A stretch of DNA of 34,387 bases from Pirellulaceae bacterium (GCA_028066335.1 JALCBQ010000016.1:1-34387), one strand, 5' to 3'; counted from the stretch's first letter, positions 16,455 to 26,265 are shown. Numbers and translations are program-made. Notes: generated by a model not told the origin, from the sequence alone.

Positions 16455-17483
16455 TTATTGCGGCATTGCGTCGTAGATCATTCCGACATACGAGAAAGCC
16501 AATACAAAAATAAAGTAGATAATAAAAAAGGCGACGACTCCCCACGTAAAAACAGACAAACTCGCTGCTGCAATGAGAAGTGAGGTTCTCAATTTCCCCT
16601 GATACTCCGTCGAGATGCCGTCCATCGTCTCCGGAACCGTGCCAGTCGTTTCGCCATTCCTCAGAGCCATTAAAAAATCTTCGGGGTATCGACCAGTTTC
16701 TGCAAAGACATCTGACAGAGTGTTCCCTTGCTGGACAGCTTTCTTCATAGAGTCTATTTTTTGCTGATAATAATTATTCTGGCTACATTCGACAGAGAGA
16801 CGAATGGCACGCTTGACATCCATGCCAGCGTTAAGGGCATGAGAAAGGGTCCAGGAAATTCGCTCAATGGAAAAATTTCGCCACAAAACTCCAATAATCG
16901 GTAGCCGTATTAAGAGCGAGGCGATCACTTTTTTCGGTATTCGGTCGGTTACAATTGCCATAACAAAAGTCGCAATAAAAAATGCAATTGCAAAAACCGT
17001 CCCAAAATAAATAACAACACCTCGGGTGCCGACAAGGCCCAGCCCCAGAAGATCGGTCGCTTCGGTGTTATTCATGTCGGCGATATAACCGATGGCAAAA
17101 ATAACAAGGCCGACAACACAAATTGCAATCACAAGCTCAGCCACCGGCCAGGCAATAGCGATCACAAGATTCCGGCGTAGCTTGAGAAAGTGATCATAAT
17201 ATTGGGAAAGACGACGGAATATCTCTTCGACCTTTCCAGTTTGCTCTCCTGCATCGACCAGGGCACAGACCAATTCAGGGTAATACCCATCGGCACTCGA
17301 CATCGATTGGGCCATCGATTGGCCACGTTTTAGTCGGTCTAAAACTTTCTTCGTTGCTCCCGAATTCAGTTGACGGTTTTCCGACTCCATTTCCCACGCC
17401 TTTACAACATCAACGCCGGCAGCGAGGGAGTTTCCTAATCGTTCACATTGGTTACGCAGAGCTTTCATTCGGATTCTAGCCAT
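16455..17483 (-). CDS. GspF/PilC-like type II secretion inner-membrane protein, solitary
   Basis: 342 codons, somewhat shorter than typical GspF/PilC (about 400). Two T2SF-type helical domains are visible (about 10-100 and 205-300), the second repeating the pattern of the first: SLAAGVDVVKA against ALNAGMDVKRA, and LVDAGEQTGKVEEIFRRLS against LRNGETTGTVPETMDGIS. Membrane helices are at about 105-134, 155-178 and 310-335, the usual three-helix layout. Proteins of this family sit at the base of type II secretion and type IV pilus machines and contact the assembly ATPase. No ATPase, pilin or secretin gene is nearby, so the partner genes must be elsewhere. A GAGAG run lies before the start. Confidence 0.85.
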   Translation of the reverse strand: MARIRMKALRNQCERLGNSLAAGVDVVKAWEMESENRQLNSGATKKVLDRLKRGQSMAQSMSSADGYYPELVCALVDAGEQTGKVEEIFRRLSQYYDHFLKLRRNLVIAIAWPVAELVIAICVVGLVIFAIGYIADMNNTEATDLLGLGLVGTRGVVIYFGTVFAIAFFIATFVMAIVTDRIPKKVIASLLIRLPIIGVLWRNFSIERISWTLSHALNAGMDVKRAIRLSVECSQNNYYQQKIDSMKKAVQQGNTLSDVFAETGRYPEDFLMALRNGETTGTVPETMDGISTEYQGKLRTSLLIAAASLSVFTWGVVAFFIIYFIFVLAFSYVGMIYDAMPQ

Positions 17484-17717
17484 TAGGTTCTCTCTTCTAT
17501 TTTGTCAGGCTTTTCTCTTTGGCTTTTGTATGGGTAGGAATCTCAACTGTTAGGCATTGTAGCGGTCACTGAAATTGTTTTAACAGAAATTGTCGAAAAT
17601 ATCAAAAAAGGGGGGCAGGGCAACGACACTTTTTTACGGTAGAATGTGACCATCGAATGAAAGCCTTTTTCTCGTCTCCTTGATATTCTATCTATTTTTT
17701 TCGAATATACATTTCGA

Positions 17718-18647
17718 ATGCAGCCTGTAGAGACTATTTCAATCGTTGGTGTTGGCCTGTTGGGAGGTGCCTTGGCAACGGCACTTCAAAAAAGCAAGCT
17801 CGCCAAAACGATTGTCGGGGTCGACCAAAACAAGGAACATCTTAAAAGTAGTCTTGAAATGGGGCAACTCACTTCGGCAACGACCGATTTAGCCGAAGGG
17901 GTCGCCGGTGCCGACGTCGTCATTTTTTGTACCCCTGTCGAGATAATTCCAACACTTCTGAATCAGGCTCTGTCACATGTCCCTGACCACACCCTCTTTA
18001 CCGATGTCGGAAGTGTCAAAGGGACCTTGACCTCCCAGATCCCATACGACCTTGGGAAAGGACGCCATTTTCTTGGGGCACATCCATTGGCCGGAAGTGA
18101 AAAATCTGGCCCCCAAAATGCCTGGGATAACTTCTTCTACAAAAAATATGTTTTGATCAATTTGCCTACAGAATGGCTTAGAGAATCGGAGGCTATCAAC
18201 AAACCCCTCACTATAGAGTCAGAGGTGGTTACCAATTTGCGTAAAGAGCGGCCACCCCTTGACTTTCTTTGCCTGTTTTGGCAAACGCTTGGCGGAACAC
18301 TCCTTTTTACAACGGCGACTCTCCATGATAATATCATGGCCGAGATTAGCCATTTCCCCCATCTGGTCGCTTCTTTGCTTGCGGCAGAAACGCCGGAGGC
18401 CTGGCTCGATATCGTTGGTCCCGGATGGCAAAGCACGACCCGGGTCGCTAGTGGAGAACTCTTACTGTGGCAACAAATTATTCGTCAGAACAAGGCTGAA
18501 ATAATCCAAAAATTGACGACGACTCTGGAAACATTGAACTGCCTGAAAAATGAGCTGGAACAAAACGAGTTCGGCACACTTTGGCAAATTTTGGAGCGAG
18601 GAAAGCAAAACCGTGACACTGTGGCAAATAGAAATAGTACCAGCTAA
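17718..18647 (+). CDS. tyrA: prephenate/arogenate dehydrogenase
   Basis: 309 codons. It oxidises prephenate (or arogenate) in tyrosine synthesis. The N-terminal Rossmann fold shows [10 protein letters not shown] with an acidic residue at the end of strand two (VGVDQN), predicting NAD use. The catalytic-His region [14 protein letters not shown] and the helical C-terminal dimerisation domain ([12 protein letters not shown], then [13 protein letters not shown]) follow. There is no fused chorismate mutase and no ACT domain, so feedback control by tyrosine through ACT is not expected. The end overlaps the chosen purL start by 35 nt. Confidence 0.9.
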   Translation: MQPVETISIVGVGLLGGALATALQKSKLAKTIVGVDQNKEHLKSSLEMGQLTSATTDLAEGVAGADVVIFCTPVEIIPTLLNQALSHVPDHTLFTDVGSVKGTLTSQIPYDLGKGRHFLGAHPLAGSEKSGPQNAWDNFFYKKYVLINLPTEWLRESEAINKPLTIESEVVTNLRKERPPLDFLCLFWQTLGGTLLFTTATLHDNIMAEISHFPHLVASLLAAETPEAWLDIVGPGWQSTTRVASGELLLWQQIIRQNKAEIIQKLTTTLETLNCLKNELEQNEFGTLWQILERGKQNRDTVANRNSTS

Positions 18648-21561
18648 GGGCTACGTCGACCGCAAAGGACTTGAAATAGACCAAGAGGCTAAAGAGCTTG
18701 GCCTATCGACGATCGGCACTCCCCAAACCGCTTCGGGCTATCTTGTTCAGGGGGATCTTTCAGAAGAGACGGTAACGGCCCTTGCAAAGAACCTCTTTTC
18801 CGATCAGGTTGTCGAACAATTTTCGGTCAATAAAGTGACGACGGAAGGAAAACTGGGCAATGGACAAATCCGCCTCTATGTTTTGCCTTTGCCCGGCGTA
18901 ACGGATGCGGTCGCCGAATCGGCACTGAAAACGGCCAAAAGGCTCGGTTACGACATAGAAACGATTCGGACCTTTTCTCGGTATCTTTTCGAAGGGGCCA
19001 GGCAAAACGAGGCCGAAATATTGGCAGAAAAGTTATTGGCTAATGGCTCGATCGAGCAGACGATCTGGGGCAATTTTCCTTTTACCGAAATTCAGCCATC
19101 TTCTCCCTATGTACTACAGAAGCGTGAAATAGAGCTTCTTGAAGCGACTGATGAAGAGATGGTCGCTATTAGCAAAGAGTGGCAATTGAGCCTTTCTTTG
19201 GTCGAAATGAAAACGATCCAGGCCCACTATCGCTCTCTTTCACGCCAGCCAACCGACATCGAACTGGAGACGATTGCTCAAACCTGGAGCGAACACTGTA
19301 GCCACAAAACCCTCGCTGGTAAAATCGAATACCACGATGAAAATGGGGTTCGCCATTATGAGAACATGCTCAAAGAGACAATTTTTGCAGCGACAAACAG
19401 ACTGAGAAAGCAATGGGGCAAAAATGACTGGTGTGTGAGTGTTTTTAAAGACAATGCCGGTATTGTCCGCTTTGATGAAGAAAACAACATTAGCTTTAAG
19501 GTGGAAACCCACAACCGACCTTCGGCACTGGAACCGTACGGTGGCGCCAACACCGGTATCGGTGGAGTACTGCGAGATACCATGGGGACTGGCCTCGGGG
19601 CCAGACCGATCTGCAGCACCGATGTTTTTTGTTTCGCCGACCCTCATACTGAGGCAAAAGAGCTTCCGCCGGGAACCCTTCATCCCAAAAGGATCATGAA
19701 GGGGGTCGTTTCTGGCGTACGAGATTACGGCAACCGAATGGGGATCCCGACCGTCAATGGTGCCGTCTATTTTGACAAACGTTATGTTGGCAATCCTCTT
19801 GTTTTTTGTGGAAATGTAGGCATTTTACCCCGTGAAAAATCGTTCAAAGAAGCGATGCCAGGTGACTATATTGTCGCCATTGGTGGTAAAACAGGACGTG
19901 ATGGAATTCACGGGGCGACCTTTAGCTCGGCAGAGCTCACGAGCGAAAGTGATACGCTCTCAGGGGGTGCTGTTCAAATTGGCAATGCCATTACCGAAAA
20001 AATGGTCCTTGATGTCCTGTTGGCTGCAAGGGACAAAAACCTCTACTCGGCAGTTACTGACTGTGGAGCAGGGGGCTTTAGCAGTGCCATTGGTGAAATG
20101 GGGGAAGAGATCGGTGCCGAGGTATGGCTCGACAAAGCACCCCTTAAATATGAAGGACTCTCCTACACTGAAATTTGGATCTCTGAAGCCCAAGAGAGAA
20201 TGGTCTTTTCCGTCCCACCCGAAAATTGGCCCGCCTTTAAAAAACTATGCCAAGCCGAAAGTGTCGAAGCTTGCTGGATAGGTCTTTTTAAACCGACTGG
20301 AAATCTTGAACTTAAATATGGTGACGAACAGGTCGGCATATTATCGATGGATTTTATGCATAACGGACGTCCCCCGATCGTTCGCAAGGCGACCTATTCG
20401 CCGACTGAGGTGACTCCCTTCCCTTTAGAAAAGGTTGCCTCAGAGGCGACTCAAGATCGACTTGAAAATTCACTCTTGAAAATTCTTTCTTCGCTTAACG
20501 TCGCGAGTAAAGAGTCCATCATTCGACAGTATGACCATGAAGTTCAGTCAGGTAGTTTTATTAAGCCACTTGTCGGCCTGAAAAACGATGGGCCAGGGAA
20601 CGCGTCGGTCATTTGTCCTGTTCTTGGTAGTCGGCGTGGTGTCGTCGTTAGTTGTGGTATGAATCCTTACTATGGTGACCACGATACGTATCACATGACG
20701 ACAAGCTCGATCGACGAAGCAATACGAAATTGTGTCGCTGTCGGAGCCGACCCTGCAAAAATTGCTCTCCTAGATAATTTTTGCTGGGGCCATACTGATC
20801 GGCCGGAGACACTTGGCTCACTTGTCCGAGCTGCGATCGCTTGTCAGGAGGCGGCCCTCGCTTTTGAAACTCCTTTTATTAGTGGCAAAGACAGTCTCCA
20901 CAACGAGTTTTCTTACAACGATCCTCAAGGCCAACGACAGACGATCTCAATCCCTGCGACCCTCCTGATTAGCGCCATGGGGCAAATCGCTGACGCATCC
21001 AGGGCGCTGACAATGGATCTTAAAGAAGAAGGAAATGCTCTCTATCTTGTCGGTTTAACCAAAAATGAGTGGGCAGGCTCCCATTTTGGCCTTGTGAATG
21101 ACCTCACCGCGGGTGAGGTTCCCAAGGTCGACTTTGTCGTTGCAAAAGAGACCTTTACCAAACTGCACCAAGCGATCGACAAACGCCTGCTCCGTGCATG
21201 CCACGACCTAAGTGAGGGAGGATTTGCCGTTGCTGCGGCCGAAATGGCCTTTTCCGGGCAACTTGGTCTTGAGTTGAACCTAGATAATGTCCTACTTAAA
21301 AGGGAGCTTCAGACACTACCAGCCAAGCAACAAAATTTGATCGCTCTCTTTGCCGAATCCAACACCCGATTCCTCTGTGAAGTCACTCCAGAAAATCGGG
21401 CCACTTTTGAAGAGACCCTTTCGGGGATACCGGTAGCACATGTCGGTACAGTGACCCAAACCGATACTTTGGAAGTCACCTCGACCCGCGAAGGTTCAAA
21501 GAAAATTGTTCTCAGAAATGCCGACCTTAAGGAGGCGTGGCAACGTCCTCTCCGCTCCTAA
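18613..21561 (+). CDS. purL: phosphoribosylformylglycinamidine synthase, PurS-fused synthetase subunit
   Basis: 982 codons from the GTG giving [10 protein letters not shown]. It converts FGAR to FGAM using ATP and ammonia from PurQ. The N-terminal 160 residues hold two PurS-like units (about 1-75 and 95-160). The synthetase body follows with SEHCSHK (His about 228), [21 protein letters not shown] and, near the C-terminus, [15 protein letters not shown]. It lacks the C-terminal glutaminase of the 1,300-residue enterobacterial enzyme, which is the separate purQ just downstream. The GTG has GCGAGG about 10 nt upstream and overlaps tyrA by 35 nt; an in-frame ATG at 18550 would overlap by 98 nt and adds unusual sequence. 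Confidence 0.93.
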   Translation: MTLWQIEIVPAKGYVDRKGLEIDQEAKELGLSTIGTPQTASGYLVQGDLSEETVTALAKNLFSDQVVEQFSVNKVTTEGKLGNGQIRLYVLPLPGVTDAVAESALKTAKRLGYDIETIRTFSRYLFEGARQNEAEILAEKLLANGSIEQTIWGNFPFTEIQPSSPYVLQKREIELLEATDEEMVAISKEWQLSLSLVEMKTIQAHYRSLSRQPTDIELETIAQTWSEHCSHKTLAGKIEYHDENGVRHYENMLKETIFAATNRLRKQWGKNDWCVSVFKDNAGIVRFDEENNISFKVETHNRPSALEPYGGANTGIGGVLRDTMGTGLGARPICSTDVFCFADPHTEAKELPPGTLHPKRIMKGVVSGVRDYGNRMGIPTVNGAVYFDKRYVGNPLVFCGNVGILPREKSFKEAMPGDYIVAIGGKTGRDGIHGATFSSAELTSESDTLSGGAVQIGNAITEKMVLDVLLAARDKNLYSAVTDCGAGGFSSAIGEMGEEIGAEVWLDKAPLKYEGLSYTEIWISEAQERMVFSVPPENWPAFKKLCQAESVEACWIGLFKPTGNLELKYGDEQVGILSMDFMHNGRPPIVRKATYSPTEVTPFPLEKVASEATQDRLENSLLKILSSLNVASKESIIRQYDHEVQSGSFIKPLVGLKNDGPGNASVICPVLGSRRGVVVSCGMNPYYGDHDTYHMTTSSIDEAIRNCVAVGADPAKIALLDNFCWGHTDRPETLGSLVRAAIACQEAALAFETPFISGKDSLHNEFSYNDPQGQRQTISIPATLLISAMGQIADASRALTMDLKEEGNALYLVGLTKNEWAGSHFGLVNDLTAGEVPKVDFVVAKETFTKLHQAIDKRLLRACHDLSEGGFAVAAAEMAFSGQLGLELNLDNVLLKRELQTLPAKQQNLIALFAESNTRFLCEVTPENRATFEETLSGIPVAHVGTVTQTDTLEVTSTREGSKKIVLRNADLKEAWQRPLRS

Positions 21562-21634
21562 AACGTGGCTACTAAGCCAGTAGGTGGCAAGCAAAGACGT
21601 CCTTTTTTCTTCCCTTGTAATAAAATATCAATTT

Positions 21635-22438
21635 ATGACCCAGCCCAAAGTATTGATTTTACGTGCTCCAGGTACCAACTGTGACCTCGAAACGGCATAT
21701 GCTTTCGAGCAGGCTGGAGGTGTGGCCGAACGAGTCCATATTAACCAGCTTTTGGAATCACCAAGCCTTCTTGGTGAGTTTCAGATTTTGGCTTTCCCTG
21801 GTGGTTTTAGTTATGGAGACGATATTGCGGCGGGAAAAATACTCGCCCTAGAAATAGGCCATCGGCTTGCCGATTTGTTGCATACTTTTAAAGATCAAAA
21901 CAAGCTCATTCTAGGTATTTGCAACGGTTTCCAGATTCTTATTAAGTCGGGGCTCCTGTTAAACGATTTAGCCGATGGGCGGCCTGCTGCTACGCTGACC
22001 TGGAACGACCACGGTCGGTATGAAGACCGTTGGGTCCACTTACGACATAACGAGAGTCGATCGTTCTTTCTCAAAGGTGTGGAGAAACTCTATTTACCTA
22101 TTGCCCATGCAGAAGGGAAATTTGTTCCCACTTCTCAAGATGTTTTGCAAGAGCTCAATGCGAACCGGCAGATTGCCCTTCGCTATGGAGCCCCTGATAG
22201 TGAAAAAGAAGAAGAGCTGGGCTGGGAACCGGTTGTCACTTTTCCGGAAAACCCGAACGGGTCCATCGGAGATATTTCGGCGATTTCTGACGAAACGGGT
22301 CGAGTCTTAGGGATGATGCCTCACCCTGAGCGGCATATTTTTCCTTACCATCATCCTAGCTGGACACGTCGGACTCAGCAACCCAAGCATGGCGACGGTT
22401 TTATTCTCTTTCAGAATGCAATCAACTACTTTCAGTAA
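21635..22438 (+). CDS. purQ: phosphoribosylformylglycinamidine synthase, glutaminase subunit
   Basis: 267 codons, a little longer than small PurQ forms (about 225) and like those paired with a long PurL. A class I amidotransferase: FPGGFSYGDDIAAGK near the N-terminus, the nucleophile elbow GICNGFQ with the catalytic Cys, and MMPHPERH with the catalytic His and Glu. The start MTQPKVLILRAPGTNCD matches the family; an upstream in-frame ATG at 21584 adds 17 residues that do not fit. The gap to purL is 73 nt. It forms a transcription unit with purL and probably tyrA. Confidence 0.93.
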   Translation: MTQPKVLILRAPGTNCDLETAYAFEQAGGVAERVHINQLLESPSLLGEFQILAFPGGFSYGDDIAAGKILALEIGHRLADLLHTFKDQNKLILGICNGFQILIKSGLLLNDLADGRPAATLTWNDHGRYEDRWVHLRHNESRSFFLKGVEKLYLPIAHAEGKFVPTSQDVLQELNANRQIALRYGAPDSEKEEELGWEPVVTFPENPNGSIGDISAISDETGRVLGMMPHPERHIFPYHHPSWTRRTQQPKHGDGFILFQNAINYFQ

Positions 22439-22522
22439 ATCTCTATGAAGCAGTGAAGGAGGTGGGCAATACTTCTTATTTTGCCTTGTTTCCCCGTTGG
22501 TATCTTGCTATCAAATTGCAGA

Positions 22523-22903
22523 TCAAGGTTTATTCAAGGTCGTTCTCTTTTCATTCTGCCGACGTTGATCAAAAAGCTTTGCTCGCGCCAGACGACGTTT
22601 GAGCATTGTTTGATTTTGCACCCGTCGATGAGCCTCCACTTCTGCAAGATGAATATACTCATGGGCCTGCTGCCTGGCTCCCTGAAGAGTGACGAACCCC
22701 TGGAAGCTCTTCTCTTTTTCATCGTCACCTAATCGACGTAAAGTCACCCCATACTGTTTACGAGTGACCGTTTGCCCGATTGTCCGCTCTGTAATTCGGA
22801 TCTCCCAGTTTTTGTACGTTTCGGAAACGACCGGGGAGGTTTGCTGAAATTTTGGCCTTTGACTCGAACGTCGTTTGTTATGTGTATGTGTCCAGGAAAA
22901 CAT
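22523..22903 (-). CDS. small basic protein of unknown family
   Basis: 126 codons. I do not recognise it. The start is well supported by AAGGAGA 7 nt before the ATG, one of the best ribosome sites in the window. An N-terminal basic, probably disordered part (1-35, THTHNKRRSSQR) leads to a compact middle (about 42-80) of alternating strands (WEIRITERTIG, YGVTLRRLG, FQGFVTLQGA). Then comes a highly charged helix of about 40 residues ending in a Lys/Arg-rich tail. The excess of Arg and Lys suggests binding to nucleic acid or ribosome, but this is inference from composition only. It is convergent with purQ and divergent from the coiled-coil gene. Confidence 0.55.
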   Translation of the reverse strand: MFSWTHTHNKRRSSQRPKFQQTSPVVSETYKNWEIRITERTIGQTVTRKQYGVTLRRLGDDEKEKSFQGFVTLQGARQQAHEYIHLAEVEAHRRVQNQTMLKRRLARAKLFDQRRQNEKRTTLNKP

Positions 22904-22950
22904 TTTATTTCTCCTTGGGAGAGAGTTACAGAAGAGCAATAGGAAAAGAG

Positions 22951-23088
22951 ATGAGAATGGTTACTGGCGAGTATTTGGTTTTTAAACGGAACGATAGAAG
23001 CCTTTACTCCATCCTATTTAAAGAACTGAAAAAAATACCAAAAAGAGAGCTACAAACTAATTCCTTTGGGGGAAAAGAGGGGGCTTAA
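22951..23088 (+). CDS. possible 45-codon peptide gene
   Basis: An ATG preceded by AGGA at 6 nt opens a 45-codon frame beginning MRMVTGEYLVFKRN and ending in GGKEGA. It is basic, with a possible helix (SILFKELKKIPKREL). The frame is open further upstream, where it is antisense to the neighbouring gene. Short length and absence of any known relative keep confidence low. Confidence 0.22.
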   Translation: MRMVTGEYLVFKRNDRSLYSILFKELKKIPKRELQTNSFGGKEGA

Positions 23089-23142
23089 AGGGGTCACAGC
23101 AGTTATAAGGGCAATGTCGTACTCTTTGGACGAATTTTCTTC

Positions 23143-23172
23143 TGGACATTAAGAGACATATTATCGTAGAAT
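23143..23172 (+). promoter_or_regulatory. sigma-70-type promoter for coiled-coil membrane protein
   Basis: TGGACA (23143-23148) and TAGAAT (23167-23172) are 18 nt apart. The start site would fall near 23179, and AAGGA just before the ATG at 23204 completes the signals. Confidence 0.5.
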
Positions 23173-23203
23173 GGGGTAGCCTGCTCCTAATAAGGAAAGT
23201 TCG

Positions 23204-25045
23204 ATGAATTCATTAAAAAACGTGGTAGAAGGTGTCCAGCGCACACTCAATTTCCAGCTTTTTTTGGACATATTTTTCCGGAATATTTTCGTCGGATTGA
23301 CAGCTGGAGTCCTCGTTGTGGTCATCCCAAAATTTTGGTATATCGGAACTTTTTGGGGTGGTGCCACTCTCTGGGTGATCGGCATTGCCTTTCTTTCGAG
23401 CTTGGTAGCGGCAATTGTTCAAACGATTTTTCAGAAAAAAGATCGCCTTGAGGCGGCCTGTGCCATCGATAGAGAGTTTGACCTAGAAGAACGACTCTCT
23501 TCTACACTCACTTTACCAGAAGGGGAGAATGACTCCCCCTTTGTCCAGGCCTTGGCCGATGACACGAATCGGCACGTTTCACGGGTGACGATGAGAGATA
23601 AGTTTTCGCTGAAGTGGCGACGATACTTTTGGTCTCCCCTGATTCCTCTCCTTCTCTGTTTGATTTTGCAAATTTCATTAAGTGATGTTGTTGCTAAAGA
23701 GCAAGAACTCACGGAGACTGAGCAAAACGAGAAAATTGTCAACAAGGTCAAACAAAAGCGAGAAGAGCTCAAGAAGAAAATACTGGCAAAACGGAAAAAG
23801 TTGCAGGAGCTTGGGCTAAAAAAGACGGCCGATGAACTTATCAAAATGGAAAAACAGCTCGAAGAGAGTAACCGCCCTCAGACTGCTGACATTAAAAAAA
23901 ACCTCTCTGATGTCAACAAAATGGCAAAATCGATCAAAGATCAAAAAAATGAGGCCAAAGCAGTTGAGAATCTCAAAAAACAGCTCGGTGGTTTGGAAAA
24001 ACCACAAAATGGGCCAGCCAAAAAATTTGCGGATGCTCTAAAGAAGGGCGATCTTCAGGAGGCCTCCAATGAAATTAAAAATCTCAAAAAGAAGCTGGAA
24101 AATAAACAGTTTGACGAAAAGCAAAAGGCTGAAATCCAGAAACAAATGAAGGATCTGGCTCAGCAGCTCGAAAAGATGACGGCCCGGCATCAAGAAGCAA
24201 AAGCGCACCTAGAGGAGCAACTCCGACAGGCACAAATAGCTGGTGACCTGGAAAAAGCGAACGAGATACAGGCCCTTCTCGATGAGCTCAACTCAAAAAT
24301 GGATCAACTCGAAAATTTAAAGAAATATGCCGAACTCATGCGACAAATTCAAAATGAGTTAGGCCAAAAAAATGACCAACAGGCAGCGGCCGACCTCGAC
24401 AAGTTAAAAGAGTCACTCGAACAGACTCTTGCAAACATGGACAAACTCGAACGCCTCAATGCAGAACTTGAAGAACTAATGCAAGACATGGAGGCCTTCA
24501 AACAACAACTTCGTGATGCCCTAAAAGAACAGGGACAAAACCAGGGAGAAGAAGGAGGAGATATTTCTATTCCTATGCAAGGCTCAACAATACCAGGTAT
24601 CCCTGATGGCCCTATGTTACCAAGCCAACAACAAGGCCAACAACAAGGACAACAACAGGGGCAAGGACAGGGGCAAGGACAGGGACAGGGACAAGGGCAG
24701 GGACAAGGGCAGAGGCAAGGGCAGAGGCAAGGACAAGGTCAGGGAGTAGGACAAGTGCAAGGGCAGGGACAAGGGCAGGGGCAGGGTAGTGGTGCCAGGG
24801 CAATCTCAGAAACAGATTCAAAATTCACTCCAACACGTGTAGAGGCAAAGCTCCTTCGTGGGGAAAAAATCAGCATTGAAGAGCTCCTTGGCGAAAATGA
24901 GACTGGTACCTCGACTGTAGAGGGAAGCACAAGGACTTCGGGGTCGCAAATACAAAAAGTTGACCCTCTTTTAAATAAACGATTGCCGAAAAAACACCGT
25001 AACCACGTCAAAGATTACTTCGATCGCTTCCGTAAGAAAAACTAG
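23204..25045 (+). CDS. membrane-anchored coiled-coil protein with Gly-Gln repeat
   Basis: 613 codons. Hydrophobic segments lie at about 27-42, 52-75 and 146-161, so the N-terminal quarter is embedded in the membrane. Residues about 170-445 are a long Lys/Glu/Gln coiled coil (KKKILAKRKKLQELG, EEQLRQAQIAGDLEKANE). About 473-528 is a Gly-Gln repeat. The last 85 residues form a conserved-looking tail ending KVDPLLNKRLPKK...VKDYFDRF, a pattern I associate with planctomycete membrane proteins near MoxR/VWA-type loci, loosely like DUF4175 proteins. No catalytic motif is visible. A structural or envelope-linked role is a guess. A good promoter and AAGGA precede the ATG. Confidence 0.7.
   Translation: MNSLKNVVEGVQRTLNFQLFLDIFFRNIFVGLTAGVLVVVIPKFWYIGTFWGGATLWVIGIAFLSSLVAAIVQTIFQKKDRLEAACAIDREFDLEERLSSTLTLPEGENDSPFVQALADDTNRHVSRVTMRDKFSLKWRRYFWSPLIPLLLCLILQISLSDVVAKEQELTETEQNEKIVNKVKQKREELKKKILAKRKKLQELGLKKTADELIKMEKQLEESNRPQTADIKKNLSDVNKMAKSIKDQKNEAKAVENLKKQLGGLEKPQNGPAKKFADALKKGDLQEASNEIKNLKKKLENKQFDEKQKAEIQKQMKDLAQQLEKMTARHQEAKAHLEEQLRQAQIAGDLEKANEIQALLDELNSKMDQLENLKKYAELMRQIQNELGQKNDQQAAADLDKLKESLEQTLANMDKLERLNAELEELMQDMEAFKQQLRDALKEQGQNQGEEGGDISIPMQGSTIPGIPDGPMLPSQQQGQQQGQQQGQGQGQGQGQGQGQGQGQRQGQRQGQGQGVGQVQGQGQGQGQGSGARAISETDSKFTPTRVEAKLLRGEKISIEELLGENETGTSTVEGSTRTSGSQIQKVDPLLNKRLPKKHRNHVKDYFDRFRKKN
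24625..24790 (+). repeat. CARGGR hexanucleotide tandem array coding Gly-Gln
   Basis: Roughly 165 bp of imperfect hexamers (caaggc, caaggg, cagggg, caggga) with three-codon CAACAAGGN units at the 5' end. It codes an unbroken Gln/Gly tract with a few Arg and Val interruptions. Such arrays expand and contract by slippage in six-base steps, which keeps the frame. Confidence 0.9.
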
Positions 25046-25155
25046 TTTTCACACGAAAATAGGCAAAACAGAGCTAAAATATCCTCTTAATTTTTAGCTA
25101 TAAGGTAGAGTATTGGACCCTTTACCTCTCTTATGCTAGTTCTTCAGCCACCGTT

Positions 25156-26265
25156 ATGCCTTTACAAGCCAAACTATTCACTCCTTTCGGTGCGCTCGCC
25201 GACTATCAAAAAGAGTGGACCGATCTATGGGAGCGGGCCGGCCATCCTCCATTGGCTTCGTGGGAGGGGGTTCTTGCTTGGGAGGAATATTTTGGTAAAG
25301 ACCAACCAGTTTACACTGTGGTTATTTCCTCTGAAGAAAGTGGCCAGTTCATCGCCGCTATACCACTACAAATCTTTAAAAAATATGGCCTTCTTTCGAT
25401 AGGTCGCCTCTTGGAAAACCCATGGTTTCCAGCAGGTGGGATCCTTTTCGACCCTAGCTACGAAACAAAAATAGTCGCTCCCCTCGTTTGTGAAGCCTTG
25501 GCCAAACTCCCTGTCTCAGTCTGCCAGTTTCAAAATTTCCAAGAGCTAACACCGTCTCCGTTACTGCTTGAAATGGCTAAAATGAACCGGCTTTGGAACC
25601 CTAAAGTCGAATTTGGTGACCCGATTGCTCTCTTTGATCTTCCAGAGAACCAAGAAGGTTTCGAAAAAAGGCTCTCCAGAAATTTTCGCCGTAGCATTAC
25701 CAAAGCGAAAAACCGCCTCAAAAAAGTGGACAAGGTCAAGTTTGAAATTCGTAGTGATTTTTCTTCTGGCGATGAGCTTTTTGAACTCATTCAGCAATGT
25801 TTTGAAGTTGAGAAAAACTCCTGGAAAGGAAAAGAGGAAAGCTCGGTCATCCAAAATGGACTTTTACCCCTTTATCAAGCACAAGGTGAATCTCTCTGGC
25901 AATCAGAGAACTTCTTTTTAGCGAGGTTATGGCTAGATGAACATCTTGTCGCCTTTAATTACGGCTGGAAATGGAATGAAACCTATTACTCGCTAAAAAT
26001 TGGATATGATGAAGAATTCTCCTGGTTCAGTCCTGGAAAAATCCTTTTTTACTTTTGTTTTTGTGAATTCATAGAAAAAGGAGAGGGGAAGTTTCTTCAC
26101 CCTCTCTCCCCGGAGACTCCCTTTCTAAAATTATGGAAACCTCAGCAACATCCAAATCCCAAGTATCTCTTCTACCGGAAAAATTTTACTGGTAGTGTTA
26201 TCTCTATGGCACATGCTGGCGTGTCAGCCCTTAAAAAATGGACTTCACGTCGATCAGAAACCTAA
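25156..26265 (+). CDS. FemAB/CelD-like GNAT acyltransferase
   Basis: 369 codons. The first half (FGALADYQKEWTDLWERAG, then FFASWE-like and IPLQIFKKYGLLSIG blocks) and the second (RLSRNFRRSITKAKNRL at about 175-190, FFLARLWLDEHLVAFNYGWKWNETYYSLKIGYDEEFSWFSPG at about 255-295) match the layout of BcsL/CelD acetyltransferases (Acetyltransf_6). These are linked to exopolysaccharide or peptidoglycan-type modification. The substrate is unknown. The short gap from the previous gene (110 nt) has no strong promoter. A GT4 glycosyltransferase lies 1.4 kb further on, which fits a surface-polysaccharide role, but linkage is loose. Confidence 0.75.
   Translation: MPLQAKLFTPFGALADYQKEWTDLWERAGHPPLASWEGVLAWEEYFGKDQPVYTVVISSEESGQFIAAIPLQIFKKYGLLSIGRLLENPWFPAGGILFDPSYETKIVAPLVCEALAKLPVSVCQFQNFQELTPSPLLLEMAKMNRLWNPKVEFGDPIALFDLPENQEGFEKRLSRNFRRSITKAKNRLKKVDKVKFEIRSDFSSGDELFELIQQCFEVEKNSWKGKEESSVIQNGLLPLYQAQGESLWQSENFFLARLWLDEHLVAFNYGWKWNETYYSLKIGYDEEFSWFSPGKILFYFCFCEFIEKGEGKFLHPLSPETPFLKLWKPQQHPNPKYLFYRKNFTGSVISMAHAGVSALKKWTSRRSET

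Noticed and set aside
16360..16545. 61-codon minus-strand open frame next to the GspF-like gene
   Set aside because: It overlaps the 3' end of that gene in another frame, has no ribosome site and no recognisable content.
24625..24790. CRISPR array
   Set aside because: Units are 6-9 bp without spacers and lie in frame within a gene.
24612..24821. Leu/Val/Ala-rich minus-strand frame that looks like a membrane protein
   Set aside because: It is the complement of the Gly-Gln hexamer array, so the hydrophobic composition is an artefact of the repeat.
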